Part shown: piece after piece, positions 62,589 through 64,000 of the stretch
How the letters are laid out: the number at the start of each line of letters is the position of its first letter
Position numbering within the stretch: the stretch's first letter is position 1
Translations under genes and position numbers: made by a program
Assembly: GCF_000971155.1 (NCBI RefSeq)
Contig: NZ_BBLX01000004.1
Coordinates: 1-64,000 of the forward strand
Direction of reading: 5' to 3'
Length of the DNA: 64,000 nucleotides
Source: Demequina maris
GTDB taxonomy: Bacteria > Actinomycetota > Actinomycetes > Actinomycetales > Demequinaceae
The notes under the pieces: generated by a model
Database searches by the model: none
Seen by the model: the letters and a program-made list of their open reading frames with translations, nothing else
What the model was told of the DNA's origin: nothing

Positions 62589-64000
62589 ATGGCAGAGTTG
62601 ACGATCAGCCCCGACGAGATCCGGGCTGCACTCGACAGCTACGTGAAGTCCTACGAGCCGAAGGGCGCCGTGGTCGACGAGGTCGGCCGCGTGACGCTCG
62701 CGGCCGACGGCATCGCGCAGGTCGAGGGGCTCCCGGGCTGCATGGCCAACGAGCTGCTGCGCTTCGAGGACGGCACGCTCGGCCTCGCGCTCAACCTCGA
62801 CGTCCGCGAGATCGGCGTCGTCGTGCTCGGCGAGTTCACCGGCATCGAGGAGGGCCAGACGGTCCAGCGCACCGGCGAGGTGCTCTCGGTCGCCGTCGGC
62901 GACGGCTACCTCGGCCGCGTGGTCGACCCGCTCGGCAACCCGATCGACGGCCTCGGCGAGATCGCGACGGAGGCGCGCCGCGCCCTCGAGCTGCAGGCGC
63001 CCGGCGTCATGCAGCGCAAGTCGGTCCACGAGCCGCTGCAGACCGGCCTCAAGGCCATCGACGCGATGATCCCGATCGGCCGCGGCCAGCGCCAGCTGAT
63101 CATCGGCGACCGCCAGACCGGCAAGACCGCCATCGCGATCGACACGATCATCAACCAGAAGGCGAACTGGGAGACCGGCGACCCGACGAAGCAGGTCCGC
63201 TGCATCTACGTCGCCATCGGCCAGAAGGGCTCGACCATCGCCTCGGTGCGCGGCGCCCTCGAGGAGGCCGGCGCGCTCGAGTACACGACCATCGTCGCGG
63301 CCCCCGCGTCCGACCCGGCCGGCTTCAAGTACCTCGCGCCCTACACCGGCTCGGCCATCGGCCAGCACTGGATGTACGACGGCAAGCACGTCCTCATCAT
63401 CTTCGACGACCTGTCGAAGCAGGCCGAGGCCTACCGCGCCGTCTCCCTCCTGCTCCGCCGCCCGCCGGGCCGCGAGGCGTACCCCGGCGACGTGTTCTAC
63501 CTGCACTCCCGCCTGCTCGAGCGCTGCGCGAAGCTGTCGGATGAGATGGGCGCCGGCTCGATGACGGGCCTCCCGGTCATCGAGACCAAGGCGAACGACG
63601 TGTCGGCGTACATCCCGACCAACGTCATCTCCATCACGGACGGCCAGATCTTCCTGCAGTCCGACCTGTTCAACGCGAACCAGCGTCCCGCGATCGACGT
63701 CGGCATCTCGGTGTCGCGCGTCGGCGGCTCGGCGCAGGTCAAGGCGATGAAGTCGGTCTCCGGAACGCTGAAGATCGACCTCGCGCAGTACCGCTCGCTC
63801 GAGGCCTTCGCGATGTTCGCGTCCGACCTCGACGCGGCCTCGCGTCAGCAGCTGACCCGCGGTGCGCGCCTCATGGAGCTGCTCAAGCAGCCCCAGTACT
63901 CGCCGTACCCGGTGGAGGAGCAGGTCGTCTCGATCTGGGCCGGCACCAAGGGCAAGCTCGACAAGATCGCGCTGGGCGACGTGCTGCGCTTCGAGCGCGA
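62589..64000 (+). CDS. atpA: ATP synthase F1 subunit alpha, 5' part
   Basis: The first 470 residues of the alpha subunit are visible; the frame is open at the window end. Walker A is [15 protein letters not shown], followed by [20 protein letters not shown] and [23 protein letters not shown] 62589 follows CAGGAGAG. The visible C-terminal region has reached the helical domain ([19 protein letters not shown]). Confidence 0.97.
   Translation, partial: MAELTISPDEIRAALDSYVKSYEPKGAVVDEVGRVTLAADGIAQVEGLPGCMANELLRFEDGTLGLALNLDVREIGVVVLGEFTGIEEGQTVQRTGEVLSVAVGDGYLGRVVDPLGNPIDGLGEIATEARRALELQAPGVMQRKSVHEPLQTGLKAIDAMIPIGRGQRQLIIGDRQTGKTAIAIDTIINQKANWETGDPTKQVRCIYVAIGQKGSTIASVRGALEEAGALEYTTIVAAPASDPAGFKYLAPYTGSAIGQHWMYDGKHVLIIFDDLSKQAEAYRAVSLLLRRPPGREAYPGDVFYLHSRLLERCAKLSDEMGAGSMTGLPVIETKANDVSAYIPTNVISITDGQIFLQSDLFNANQRPAIDVGISVSRVGGSAQVKAMKSVSGTLKIDLAQYRSLEAFAMFASDLDAASRQQLTRGARLMELLKQPQYSPYPVEEQVVSIWAGTKGKLDKIALGDVLRFER

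Overview
The window is GC-rich DNA (roughly 73 percent G+C by eye) from an actinomycete. Several genes are actinobacterial hallmarks: the SigH/RsrA thiol-stress pair, a multifunctional Kgd-type 2-oxoglutarate enzyme, the 24-residue ribosomal protein bL37, a BldC-like HTH protein, and the gene order argS-lysA-hom-thrC-thrB ... rho-rpmE-prfA-prmC-tsaC-wecA-atpI-atpBEFHA, known from Mycobacterium and Streptomyces. A Micrococcales-type organism is my best guess; genus cannot be read from the sequence.

Layout. 1-5000: end of a ComF-like gene, ribosome hibernation factor, a DMT exporter and secA. 5000-9330: an envelope cluster on both strands (Rv3235-like, LysM, HTH, SAF/CpaB-like, CpaE-like, DUF6912). 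9340-14265: hisN, rsgA, aroA and a DoxX-like gene on the minus strand, interrupted by a plus-strand Gfo/Idh oxidoreductase. 14300-16671: sigH-rsrA with a consensus SigR-type promoter, bL37 and an orphan pilT. 16859-23083 (minus): an SGNH hydrolase, Kgd and an ABC transporter. 23195-29066 (plus): two CNNM/CBS proteins, a VanY-like peptidase, alanine dehydrogenase and small membrane proteins. Then come pyrD and tRNA-Arg on the minus strand.

31823-64000 is the conserved argS-to-atp backbone. It codes for arginyl-tRNA synthesis, lysine/threonine biosynthesis, transcription termination, release factor 1 and its methylase, tRNA t6A modification, a polyprenyl-P sugar transferase and F1Fo ATP synthase (atpA runs off the end). 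The backbone is broken by three accessory intervals: lysA-hom (an NmrA/HxlR redox pair), thrB-rho (10.8 kb: a DUF559 gene, TRIC channel, FUSC protein, TetR plus heterodimeric ABC exporter, DUF389/SHOCT/DUF6325 operon) and rho-rpmE (an ECF sigma gene, its membrane partner and a second DUF559 gene).

The most unusual content is repeat-based. (1) Imperfect palindromes bracket both DUF559/AbiEi-like genes, whose stop codons fall inside a palindrome, and they occupy the same intervals that interrupt the conserved backbone. (2) The oligomer GGACGATGCG is scattered through genes and spacers at least 40 times as its 9-mer core. (3) Ten-base-pair-phased direct repeats lie upstream of the LysM gene, near a gene for a BldC-like HTH protein. 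No CRISPR array, rRNA, prophage or insertion-sequence transposase was seen.
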